From the NCBI GenBank assembly GCA_022574555.1, contig JACZRV010000024.1:1-38455 (forward strand): a DNA stretch of 38,455 nucleotides, in the 5' to 3' direction. The notes beneath the pieces are model-generated. The model was not told the DNA's origin, made no database searches, and saw only the letters and a list, made by a program, of their open reading frames with translations. Positions within the stretch are counted from its first letter, which is position 1. Each line of letters opens with the position of its first letter. This document shows, piece by piece, positions 26,007-34,274 of the stretch. A program made the translations under genes and the position numbers. The DNA is from SAR324 cluster bacterium (lineage in GTDB: Bacteria; SAR324; JACQKK01).

Positions 26007-26738
26007 TCAGGCCTGATTTTTTCCTTCCAGGGAGCGGTAGCGGATCATGTAGTCGTGAGTCACCTTGTCCGCCGGCAGGCCGAGGGCCTGGGCGATCAGC
26101 TTGACGAATCCCTTGACGTAGACGGCGGCAGGGAGGCCGGAGAAATTCTCCTCTTCGATATACCCGATGTAAGTGTTGCGAATCTTGGTCGAGTTGGCCA
26201 AATCGCTTAAAGCGAGGCCCTTAATTTCCCGGAAGCGCCGCAAGGATTCACCCGTGTAAGTTTCCACCGACTCGATATACCGCTCAGCGTCGTTTGCCCC
26301 CTTCATAGAGTTCATAGAGCGGGTTTCCGAGTGCGGCGATTCCTGGGTTGGGGATTCCATGGCGCCGCCGCGGCCGATCGGAGCCTCGGATGTGGAAACG
26401 CCATTGTGCAGCATGCCGCCCTGCTGACGGTGGGCGTGGCCCTGGGCGAGCAGCGCCACTTCTCGTTCCTCCCATGAGGGCCTGTCCGCTTTATCGCCGC
26501 TATCCAGGTAAGTGTCATATTCGCGGCGCAATTCAGGATTGAGCAGCGTTTCGCAGGCCTTGGTGATCAGATCGAGAATCTCCCGGTTCTCGTCCTCTGA
26601 GAACAGGGAATAGGTCGCCATGGAGTTCTGCGTAAATGTGAGCTTGGAAAGTTCGTACGCGTCGCGTATTTCGTCCGGAGAGGCGTATCGCGAAATGCCG
26701 AGTACCTCGTAGTAATTTTGCGAGCGCAGGGACTTCAT
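26007..26738 (-). CDS. Degenerate J-domain protein fused to a RodZ-type HTH
   Basis: The 243-residue protein has two parts. Residues 9-76 follow the J-domain frame (NYYEVLGISRYASPDEIRDAYEL, then LLNPELRREYD), but the HPD tripeptide that activates DnaK is absent; TQN stands near that place. Residues 161-230 are an HTH of the RodZ/HTH_25 type (TGESLRRFREIKGLALSDLA, then IRNTYIGYIEEENFSGLP and YVKGFVKLIAQALGLP). The linker is Ser/Gly/Met-rich. There is no membrane helix, unlike RodZ. GGGGGAGGGG lies directly before the ATG. It follows the MinD-like gene by 31 bases, so a joint operon is likely. It may act as an adaptor or regulator; neither DNA binding nor MreB binding is proven. Confidence 0.85.
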   Translation of the reverse strand: MKSLRSQNYYEVLGISRYASPDEIRDAYELSKLTFTQNSMATYSLFSEDENREILDLITKACETLLNPELRREYDTYLDSGDKADRPSWEEREVALLAQGHAHRQQGGMLHNGVSTSEAPIGRGGAMESPTQESPHSETRSMNSMKGANDAERYIESVETYTGESLRRFREIKGLALSDLANSTKIRNTYIGYIEEENFSGLPAAVYVKGFVKLIAQALGLPADKVTHDYMIRYRSLEGKNQA

Positions 26739-26769
26739 CCCCTCCCCCGAATCGGAGATTATGCGAGAG

Positions 26770-27717
26770 TCATTCCGGTTTGAGCTGGAGACCTTGGATC
26801 AAGTTTTGGGTAATGATCTGAAAACTTTGCGTAATCTTACTGTAGCCTCCATTCAGCGTAATCGGCTGGCGCTTTCTAACGGATTGCCAGACTTGGTCAT
26901 CGTTTTCAATATATCCCAGAAAATCAACTTGAACCCCAAAATATTTCCGGCACGCGTTCTGCATCAAGTACCCGATCCTGACATCGGCCAAGGACCGCAC
27001 CTGATTCAAAACGATGCGTGGCTGAAACCGGTTCATCTCCCGGCGCAGGAATTCACCGGTGGTTGCATTCTCTTGAGTGATGAAATCCAGCAGCTCCACG
27101 GGTGTGCGTAACCCGTAGGCATTTTTTTTGTCCATCGCCTTTTCGATGATGCCCTTGGTTTGGGGGTCCGACGCCAGCATTTTCAGTTTCCGATACAAGG
27201 CCGACTTGATAAAGCGGTACGCATTTTCAATGGAGGTCGGTTCGGGAATCACCACCAGGATTCCTTTATCGGCGACCATGAAGAAATCCAGCGTGTTGTA
27301 ATTCGTACCTGCACCCAGGTCGAGGATGACGAAATCGATTTCCAGGGTCTGAATGGCCCGAATCAGCTTGATCTTTTGGGTGTACTTGGGATTGGCGATG
27401 TCCAAAATATCTTGCGCGCCGCTGATGAGCCGCAGGTTGGCCAGGGGTGTTTCGACGATGACGTCTTCGATGCGCAGAGTGGGGCTTTGGATGAAATCTG
27501 AAAGCGTCGACTCCGGCGCCGGGATCCCCAGGCAGGTGTGCAGGTTGGCTCCGCCCAGATCGGCATCGATCAACAATGTGCGGTGATTGCCACGGGCCAG
27601 CACGATAGCCAGGTTTACGGCGAAGAAGCTTTTACCCGTTCCACCCTTACCCCCCCCCACGGCGAAGATTTCTTTTTTCTGGAAGAGTTGCCCCACCGGT
27701 CTGTTCCTTTCAAGCAT
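26770..27717 (-). CDS. MinD/ParA-family ATPase (FlhG-like)
   Basis: This 315-residue P-loop ATPase starts at MLERNRPVGQ. A longer in-frame extension exists but looks unconserved. It has the deviant Walker A GGGKGGTGKS at 21-30, switch I DADLGGANLHTCLG and switch II FVILDLGAGTNYNTLDF. The C-terminal part (ACRKYFGVQVDFLGYIENDD) matches the MinD/FlhG/FleN branch used in positioning flagella, septa or other cell structures. No C-terminal amphipathic membrane-targeting helix is obvious. No flagellar genes lie nearby. It sits between the LptF/LptG-like gene and the J-like/HTH gene on the same strand. Confidence 0.9.
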   Translation of the reverse strand: MLERNRPVGQLFQKKEIFAVGGGKGGTGKSFFAVNLAIVLARGNHRTLLIDADLGGANLHTCLGIPAPESTLSDFIQSPTLRIEDVIVETPLANLRLISGAQDILDIANPKYTQKIKLIRAIQTLEIDFVILDLGAGTNYNTLDFFMVADKGILVVIPEPTSIENAYRFIKSALYRKLKMLASDPQTKGIIEKAMDKKNAYGLRTPVELLDFITQENATTGEFLRREMNRFQPRIVLNQVRSLADVRIGYLMQNACRKYFGVQVDFLGYIENDDQVWQSVRKRQPITLNGGYSKITQSFQIITQNLIQGLQLKPE

Positions 27718-27919
27718 CCGCCCGCGGCGTGGTTCCGGGTTTGCAGGAGGCGAGACCCGATTGCGTCCCCGATGTCCGTATGTGCATCGGGTTGGGCGCG
27801 CGATACCGCACCGCGCCCTCACTCACCATTCAAGCAAAATCACGGCCATCCTGGCCGATACCGTCCAGTACCAGATTTTTCCCGCCCTGGATTTCGGGCC
27901 CACCGTCCGCCGGTATCAT

Positions 27920-28966
27920 TCACGGCGTCCGGTAATAGTGCGTCATGGCGGCCGTGAAAAAAAATACGTTCGGCGCCCACACTGCCAGCAAGGGGGGCAG
28001 GTATCCGCCCTTACCCAGCGCAAAAAAGATTTCGGTAAGCAACCAGAAGACCACACCGGCCACGAGAGTCAGGATGATCTCCGCGCCACCTTTACCCTTC
28101 TGCGAAGCGCCTTGAGTAATTGAAACGCCGATCAACGCCATCACGAACAGAGCAAACAATACCGCATGTTTCTGATACCATTCCATTTGATAAAGCGCAA
28201 CACGATGGGGCTGGTTAAGATGCAACTGGATTTCCTGGTAGACTTCCATGAAGGGCATGTGCCGGGCATCGGGTTCCACGGGCTTGAATACGTCGGGAAA
28301 GTCGCCTTTGGGAACGCTTGTTCTGGGGAGTTGCAGCGAGGTCCAGCGTCCATCATGCTGGCGGCGGCGGGCGACTTCACGAAACCGCCATCTACCCTTC
28401 GATCGAGAACCCGTCTCCATTCTTTCGAAGGAATCGATCCGGTAGGGCTGCTTCTGCGCGTGAAAAACACGTATTCGCTTTAGCGTACGGCGGCGAGGAT
28501 CGATCCGTTCCACGTAAACCAGACTGTCACCGAAGCCGCGCCATTGGTATTGGTCGTCAACCCGTTGCGCCTCCTGTTCGCCAAGGGGATTGAGGTAGGC
28601 GTAGAGATAGTTTTGGTTGAGATAGCTGGCCACGGCAACCGGTATGATCACGATCAACACCGGGCGGAGCAGTTGTGCCCGGCCCGCGCCGGAAATTTTC
28701 ATTGCGGTGAGCTCGACCGAACGGCTCAGGTTCCTGAACGTGAACATCGCCGCCATCAGCACCGAGATGGGAAGCAGAGCCTCCACATGGGCGGGAACGG
28801 AGCGCCAGGTTTCATCGGCGAAACTCGCAAAGGCCTGCCAGCTCGAGACAATGCGATTCATTGAGCCGATGAATTCGGCCACCACCACGAGTGCGACCAG
28901 AGAGAACAGTGTCAGCGCCAAGTATCGCAACAATCCGCTTGCAATATATTTGGTGATGATTTTCAT
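27920..28966 (-). CDS. LptF/LptG-family permease
   Basis: LptF and LptG are the membrane halves of the ABC exporter that pulls lipopolysaccharide from the inner membrane. The 348-residue protein has three N-terminal helices (LALTLFSLVALVVVAEFIG, LLPISVLMAAMFTFRNLSRS), a periplasmic beta-jellyroll region of about 140 residues and three C-terminal helices ending FFTAAMTHYYRTP. The layout fits the YjgP/YjgQ family. The frame allows a GTG seven codons upstream; I chose the ATG because the family begins at this point. It stands alone here, with no second permease alongside. Divergent from the pseudo-receiver gene. Confidence 0.85.
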   Translation of the reverse strand: MKIITKYIASGLLRYLALTLFSLVALVVVAEFIGSMNRIVSSWQAFASFADETWRSVPAHVEALLPISVLMAAMFTFRNLSRSVELTAMKISGAGRAQLLRPVLIVIIPVAVASYLNQNYLYAYLNPLGEQEAQRVDDQYQWRGFGDSLVYVERIDPRRRTLKRIRVFHAQKQPYRIDSFERMETGSRSKGRWRFREVARRRQHDGRWTSLQLPRTSVPKGDFPDVFKPVEPDARHMPFMEVYQEIQLHLNQPHRVALYQMEWYQKHAVLFALFVMALIGVSITQGASQKGKGGAEIILTLVAGVVFWLLTEIFFALGKGGYLPPLLAVWAPNVFFFTAAMTHYYRTP

Positions 28967-29001
28967 GGCCAAGACCGGATTTCCCACAAGCGATCTCGTC
29001 C

Positions 29002-29030
29002 TTGAGTTTTCACCGAAATCCCTTTATCAA
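29002..29030 (+). promoter_or_regulatory. Possible promoter for the pseudo-receiver gene
   Basis: TTGAGT (29002-29007) and TATCAA (29025-29030) are separated by 17 bases, 4/6 matches to each sigma-70 hexamer. A start near 29037 would leave a leader of about 43 bases before the ATG at 29080, which has a strong AGGAGG. Confidence 0.3.
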
Positions 29031-29079
29031 GACTAGATAACACGGATGACATTAGCCCCTTTCGCGAGGAGGGCGGAGC

Positions 29080-31611
29080 ATGAACAAGTCGATCCTGATC
29101 CTGGAAGAAAACTCAATGATCCACGGCCTGATCGCATCGGCCCTGGAATTGGATGGATTATCATTACACCACGAGTTCGACCCCAATGCGTACATAGATC
29201 GGGTCAAGGCCCTTATGCCCGATTTGATACTGATCAGCAACGCGGATCGGGAACAGCAATACACGGTTTGCCGGCAATTGAAGAGCGACGAGTCTATTTC
29301 CGGGGTGCCTCTGGTGCTTTTGGCCAATTCGAGGGACGAATTGAAGGAAAGCGATCTCATCGATCTGCGGGTGGATGGCGTAATACGCAAACCCTTCGAG
29401 GCCAGCGACGTGCAGCAACAGGTCAGTAAGCATCTCGACCTGGTCGATTTAATCGGCTCCGCCTACGATTACAAAAAATCCCAGTCGTTGCGAGACGAGG
29501 GGATGAATCCCCTCGCCGATATGGAGGTAATCGATTCGGAGATGCTGGACATGCTGCGCCAAACCGGTGAACGGCCGGGTGTAACGGCGCCCGAGGTGCC
29601 CGAAATTGATTTTTCGCGCGAGCTGGATACGGACGCCCCCGTTGAGGCGGATGTGCCCGACGAGACGGAACAGGCCGGGCTGGCGGAGGAACCTGGATTT
29701 GTCGACGAGTCCACGCTGGAGGAAACCCTGGCCACCGAAGATGCATTTGAAATCGTCGACGAAGCGCCCACCGCATCCGACGAAGACGAAACCGTGGTGT
29801 TACCAGCCGATACGGCTTTGGACGAGGAAGATATCTCCCGGTCTTCTCCGCCGGAAGGGCAGCCTGCCGTCTCTGAACCCGAGGGAGACATGGCAGAGTT
29901 GGGGGCGGCGGATATTTTGGAGGAAGAGGCTCCAGACACAGGGGTCTCTCCCCCGCAGGCGTTTGACCAGGATTTGCACCAAGGGGAGGCCCCTAGCGAA
30001 GAACCGCGGATGGACGACGTGGAAATGGAATTGGCCGGCGCCGATATCGATTTCGCCGCCATAGACGAGGATTTGGAAGAGGGCGATGTGCCGCTGTTCG
30101 AGTCCGAGTTGGGCGACGATGCCCCCCCCCCGGCCGACTCCAGGGTGAGGGAGGAAATTCCCGAGGCGGTGCGGCGCATGGTTGAGATGAAACCCGTGCT
30201 GTCCATCAGCCAGGAAACTGAGGAGAGCCCGATTTCAGAAACCGACGTGGACTTCGAGCCGGATCCCGAAGAACTCAATCAGATGGCCGAGGAATTGGAA
30301 GCCCTTGAAGAAATCCCTGTGGACTCCGAATTTCAGCAACCGGCATTGGCGGGGGACGCCGCCAATGGCTTGGGAACGGCTGACGACACAGAAAAAGAGG
30401 CGGAAGAGGAATTCTTCCACGAGGATTATCTGGGCGACGACGAACTGGACGAGAAGAAGATCGAGGAGGCCCTGAGCTATACCGCGGAGGAAGACGAACC
30501 TGAACTTGACGTGAAAGCGCTCGACGACGACGAGGCGTATCTGGCCCGAGCGACGGAGGATGCGGAAATCACGGAAATGGATTCCCTCGACGAGATCGAT
30601 TTGGAGGAGAGTCTCGACGATGACGATGAGATTTCCATTGAGCCCGACGAGGAATCCATGGTGCTCTCTGCCATCGAAACCAACGTGGAACTGGAGGCGA
30701 CCCCGGACGTGGCTAAAGCGGAGAGTCCCGATTTCGCCGAGCCCGAGCTGGAATTGGCGCCGCTCGAAGACGAACTTGAGCCGCCGGACGAACCGGCGAC
30801 CGACGAGACGGGTGCAGGGCTGATCGATCAGCAGCTCGATGCCCTGGAACAAGCCGCACCGGCGGTTGACAAGGATGCGGGCGTCGAGATTTCGGAGATC
30901 GAGCCAACCGAGGAAACCCCGGCCGAACTCGCCATCGACTTCAGTAAAGAGGAGAGCGGGCAAGAACAGGAAGAATTTGACAGCATGGCCCTGGAAATCC
31001 CACCCGATGACGGCGATTTCCCGTTGGATGCGGATTTCGATGCCCCGGCCGATGAAGCCGATACGTTGGCGCAGGCAGATATCGACGCGCCCATCGAGAT
31101 CGAGGAGCCCTACATCTCGGACGACGCCCGCGCCATGGCGGCATTCACGTCGTCGGAAGATGGCGCGATGGCGGATCCGGCGGATACGGAACCGCACGAG
31201 GCGGAACTGTCTTTCGAGGACGAGTTCTCCGAATTACAGGCAGAGATCCATGCCAATCCGACAGGAGAAATGCTGGAGGACGTCCTTGCTACGGAAGGCA
31301 TCGTACATACCGTCGGAGATATGGAATTCCAGATCCCTCAGCATGAAAGCAATTTTGCCCGCGGAATCGGCATTCTGGAATTACCGGGTGAGGGTTCGGT
31401 GGACAATGAGCTGATGGAAAGCCTGACCGGCGCCCCTCTGGCATCCGTTGCCGGGGCAATCGCATCTGCGGCCGGAGCGGTAACCGCAGAAGCCATCCCC
31501 CATGCAGAACTGTTGAGCATGATTGAAGCCTCGGTGCGCCGCGTGGTCAACGAGGAAATGCCGAAGATCATGAAACGAATGATCGAGGAAACAAGAGGGC
31601 ATGGCGCTTGA
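29080..31611 (+). CDS. Acidic pseudo-receiver protein with PopZ-like C-terminal helix
   Basis: The 843-residue protein has three parts. Residues 4-120 have a response-regulator receiver layout, but the phospho-accepting Asp is Ser53 (PDLILIS), the acidic pair is Glu9-Glu10 and the switch Thr is Ala82. Lys104 (IRKPFE) is kept. Phosphorelay signalling is therefore unlikely. Residues about 160-760 are low-complexity and very rich in Asp and Glu, with many DDDE and EELEALEE stretches, and are probably disordered. The last 36 residues (HAELLSMIEASVRRVV onward, with NEEMPKIMKRMIEE) form an amphipathic helix resembling the PopZ/DUF2497 tail, an inference from pattern. AGGAGG lies seven bases before the ATG. 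It overlaps valS by 11 bases, so translation is coupled. Confidence 0.8.
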   Translation: MNKSILILEENSMIHGLIASALELDGLSLHHEFDPNAYIDRVKALMPDLILISNADREQQYTVCRQLKSDESISGVPLVLLANSRDELKESDLIDLRVDGVIRKPFEASDVQQQVSKHLDLVDLIGSAYDYKKSQSLRDEGMNPLADMEVIDSEMLDMLRQTGERPGVTAPEVPEIDFSRELDTDAPVEADVPDETEQAGLAEEPGFVDESTLEETLATEDAFEIVDEAPTASDEDETVVLPADTALDEEDISRSSPPEGQPAVSEPEGDMAELGAADILEEEAPDTGVSPPQAFDQDLHQGEAPSEEPRMDDVEMELAGADIDFAAIDEDLEEGDVPLFESELGDDAPPPADSRVREEIPEAVRRMVEMKPVLSISQETEESPISETDVDFEPDPEELNQMAEELEALEEIPVDSEFQQPALAGDAANGLGTADDTEKEAEEEFFHEDYLGDDELDEKKIEEALSYTAEEDEPELDVKALDDDEAYLARATEDAEITEMDSLDEIDLEESLDDDDEISIEPDEESMVLSAIETNVELEATPDVAKAESPDFAEPELELAPLEDELEPPDEPATDETGAGLIDQQLDALEQAAPAVDKDAGVEISEIEPTEETPAELAIDFSKEESGQEQEEFDSMALEIPPDDGDFPLDADFDAPADEADTLAQADIDAPIEIEEPYISDDARAMAAFTSSEDGAMADPADTEPHEAELSFEDEFSELQAEIHANPTGEMLEDVLATEGIVHTVGDMEFQIPQHESNFARGIGILELPGEGSVDNELMESLTGAPLASVAGAIASAAGAVTAEAIPHAELLSMIEASVRRVVNEEMPKIMKRMIEETRGHGA

Positions 31612-34252
31612 TAGATATAACCCCGCCGACTTTGAGGAATCCCGATACCAACACTGGTTGGACGACAACCTGTTTGCGCCGTCGATGGACCCGGGGCGCG
31701 AAACCTTCTGCATAGTCATTCCCCCGCCCAATGTGACCGGCTCGCTCCATATGGGCCATGCCTGGGACGAAACACTCCAGGATGTCCTGATTCGCTGGAA
31801 GCGCATGGCCGGGTACAATACCTTGTGGATTCCCGGCATGGACCACGCCGGCATTGCCACTCAGTGGATGGTGGAACGGATGCTGCTGGAAAAGGGCATC
31901 ACCAAGGAAGATCTGGGCCGCGAGAAATTCGTGGAAGAGGTCTGGCGATTCAAGGAAAGTTCCCACAAGACCATCACTCGGCAGCTCCGCCGGCTCGGGG
32001 TCTCTTGCGATTGGAACCGGGAGCGCTTCACGCTGGATGAGGGCCTTTCGCGGGCGGTACGGCGGGTGTTCGCCACCCTGTACCATGAGGGGCTGATCTA
32101 CCGTGCCCACCGCATGGTGAGTTGGTGCCCCCGTTGCCTCACCGCGCTGTCCGATCTCGAGGTCAATCATCAGGATATCGACGGCGGAATGTGGCACATT
32201 CGCTATCCTTTCGCCGATGGCTCGGGTCACGTGGTTGTGGCCACGACGCGCCCCGAAACGATGCTGGGCGATACCGGCGTAGCCGTTCATCCCCAAGACG
32301 AGCGGTACAAATCGCTGGTGGGCAAGACCGTGATTCTGCCCCTGGCAGAGCGGGAAATTCCCATCGTCGCCGACGAATTCGTAGACCAGGAGTTCGGCTC
32401 GGGCGCGGTCAAGGTCACCCCCGGACACGATCCCAACGACTTCGATGCGGGCAAGCGCACGGGGCTGGAGGTCGTCAGCATATTCAACGACGATGCCTCA
32501 CTCAATGACCAGGTACCGCCGGCCTATCGCGGACTGGATCGATTCGAGGCCCGCAAGCGCGTCGTGGCCGATCTGGAAGCGGCCCACCTGCTCGTACGGC
32601 ACGAACGGCATACCCATTCCGTGGGCACGTGCAGCCGTTGCGGCACCATCGTCGAGCCGCGGGTCTCACTGCAATGGTTCGTGAACATGAAGGAGATGGC
32701 CCTGGCCGCGGTGAAAGCCGTGGAACAGGGGGAAATCCGCCTGCTGCCGGAATTCCAGGAGAAGATCTTCTTCGAATGGATGAACAACATTCAGGACTGG
32801 TGCGTCTCGCGACAGCTTTGGTGGGGCCACCGAATTCCGGTCTGGTATTGCGGCTCGTGCGGCGAGGTGATCGTTTCGGAGGAGCAGCCCGTCCGTTGTT
32901 CCATCTGCCAAGGCTCGGAACTGGTGCAGGATCCCGATGTACTCGATACCTGGTTCAGCTCGGGTCTTTGGCCCTTCAGCACCATGGGTTGGCCTGAGGA
33001 GACCGAAGACCTGGCCACCTTCTACCCCACCTCCACCCTGGTCACCGGCTACGACATTCTCTTTTTCTGGGTCGCCCGCATGGCCATGCTGGGGATCAAG
33101 TTCCTGGGCCGGGTGCCTTTCCGCGAGGTGCTCCTGCACGGACTGCTGCGCGACGCGGCGGGCGAGAAAATGTCCAAGACCAAGGGCAACGGGATCGACC
33201 CCCTGGAGGCGATCGAAGAGTTCGGCACCGACGCCCTGCGGTTCACCCTGGCCGCACAGTCGGTGATGGGCCGGGACATGGTTTTGCAGAAATCCACCAT
33301 CGAGGGTTACCGCAACTTCATCAATAAGATCTGGAACGCGGCCAAATTTCTCCAGGGCCACCGGGAACGGCTGGGCCAGCCGGACACTCTGCAATTTTCC
33401 GGTCTGGGCCTCTTCGAGCGGTGGATCGTGGGCCGACTGCAACAGGTGGTGGGCGAGGTGGATCGCCACCTGGAGGCGCGCCGCTTCAACGAAGCGTGCC
33501 GGGAGGTCTATGGCTTCGTCTGGCACGAGTACTGCGATTGGTACTTGGAAATCTCCAAGCCCGTGCTCTACGGCGACATGGGCGAGAACCTCAGTGCCAA
33601 CGCCCTGGCCACGCTCAATCACGTCCTGCTCGTGTCCCTCGAATTGCTCCATCCCTTCATGCCCTTCGTGACGGAAGAGCTGTGGCAGCACCTCGAACCC
33701 GGCGGCGGGTCGATCATGGTGCGTCTCTACCCTCAGCCCAGGGAGGAATGGATCGACGAAGACGCCATGGAACGGGCGGGGCGGCTGATAGAGGTCATCT
33801 CCGCCGTGCGGGGCGTGCGGGGTGAAAATCAGATCAAACCCAAGCAGCGGGTGGATCTCGTCGTGGCCTCCGCCGATGATGCGCTGCATGAGCTTCTTGC
33901 AGGCGAGCAAACCATATTCTCCACATTGGCGGGTGTCGGCGAGATGAGCCTGGTGGATCAATTCGAGGCTGGCGACGGCCATGCCAGCGCCGTAGGCCGC
34001 GGATTCGAGATCTTCCTTTCCTTGCACGACCAGATCGACGTGGCACAGGAGCGGGAGCGCATCGGCCGAGAGTTGCAAAAGACCCAGGCCAAGATCGGCA
34101 AGCTGAATCACAAGCTGGGAAACCTGGCCTTCGTGAAAAAGGCCCCCGCCTCCGTGGTGGCCAAGAACCGCGAGGAGCTATCGGCGCTGGAAGCTCAATC
34201 CGCCACCCTGGGCCATTCGCTTAACCGGTTGCCTTCGTCTGATCGGCCCTGA
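31601..34252 (+). CDS. valS: Valine--tRNA ligase
   Basis: ValRS charges tRNA-Val and edits mischarged threonine. The 883-residue protein has the class I HIGH motif as HMGH at 50-53 and the KMSKS motif as KMSKT at 523-527. The editing-domain signature VATTRPETMLGDTGVAVHP is present, with a long C-terminal coiled coil (RERIGRELQKTQAKIGKLNH). Zinc-type Cys pairs are visible (CPRC, CSRC, CGSC, CSIC). Its ATG lies within the end of the preceding acidic-protein gene (11-base overlap). Confidence 0.98.
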   Translation: MALDRYNPADFEESRYQHWLDDNLFAPSMDPGRETFCIVIPPPNVTGSLHMGHAWDETLQDVLIRWKRMAGYNTLWIPGMDHAGIATQWMVERMLLEKGITKEDLGREKFVEEVWRFKESSHKTITRQLRRLGVSCDWNRERFTLDEGLSRAVRRVFATLYHEGLIYRAHRMVSWCPRCLTALSDLEVNHQDIDGGMWHIRYPFADGSGHVVVATTRPETMLGDTGVAVHPQDERYKSLVGKTVILPLAEREIPIVADEFVDQEFGSGAVKVTPGHDPNDFDAGKRTGLEVVSIFNDDASLNDQVPPAYRGLDRFEARKRVVADLEAAHLLVRHERHTHSVGTCSRCGTIVEPRVSLQWFVNMKEMALAAVKAVEQGEIRLLPEFQEKIFFEWMNNIQDWCVSRQLWWGHRIPVWYCGSCGEVIVSEEQPVRCSICQGSELVQDPDVLDTWFSSGLWPFSTMGWPEETEDLATFYPTSTLVTGYDILFFWVARMAMLGIKFLGRVPFREVLLHGLLRDAAGEKMSKTKGNGIDPLEAIEEFGTDALRFTLAAQSVMGRDMVLQKSTIEGYRNFINKIWNAAKFLQGHRERLGQPDTLQFSGLGLFERWIVGRLQQVVGEVDRHLEARRFNEACREVYGFVWHEYCDWYLEISKPVLYGDMGENLSANALATLNHVLLVSLELLHPFMPFVTEELWQHLEPGGGSIMVRLYPQPREEWIDEDAMERAGRLIEVISAVRGVRGENQIKPKQRVDLVVASADDALHELLAGEQTIFSTLAGVGEMSLVDQFEAGDGHASAVGRGFEIFLSLHDQIDVAQERERIGRELQKTQAKIGKLNHKLGNLAFVKKAPASVVAKNREELSALEAQSATLGHSLNRLPSSDRP

Positions 34253-34274
34253 TGGCTTATAATCCCCAAGATCG

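Noticed and set aside
30235..31197. 320-codon open frame opposite the acidic region
   Set aside because: The antisense of Glu/Asp-rich codons gives a Phe/Leu/Arg-rich peptide with no meaning of its own.
32666..34111. 481-codon open frame on the minus strand
   Set aside because: Antisense shadow of valS, which carries all catalytic motifs. No ribosome-binding site or domain.
34258..34263. TATAAT just upstream of serA as a promoter
   Set aside because: No -35 hexamer at 16-18 bases and only about 11 bases to the ATG. It also falls across the valS-serA junction, where cotranscription is likely.
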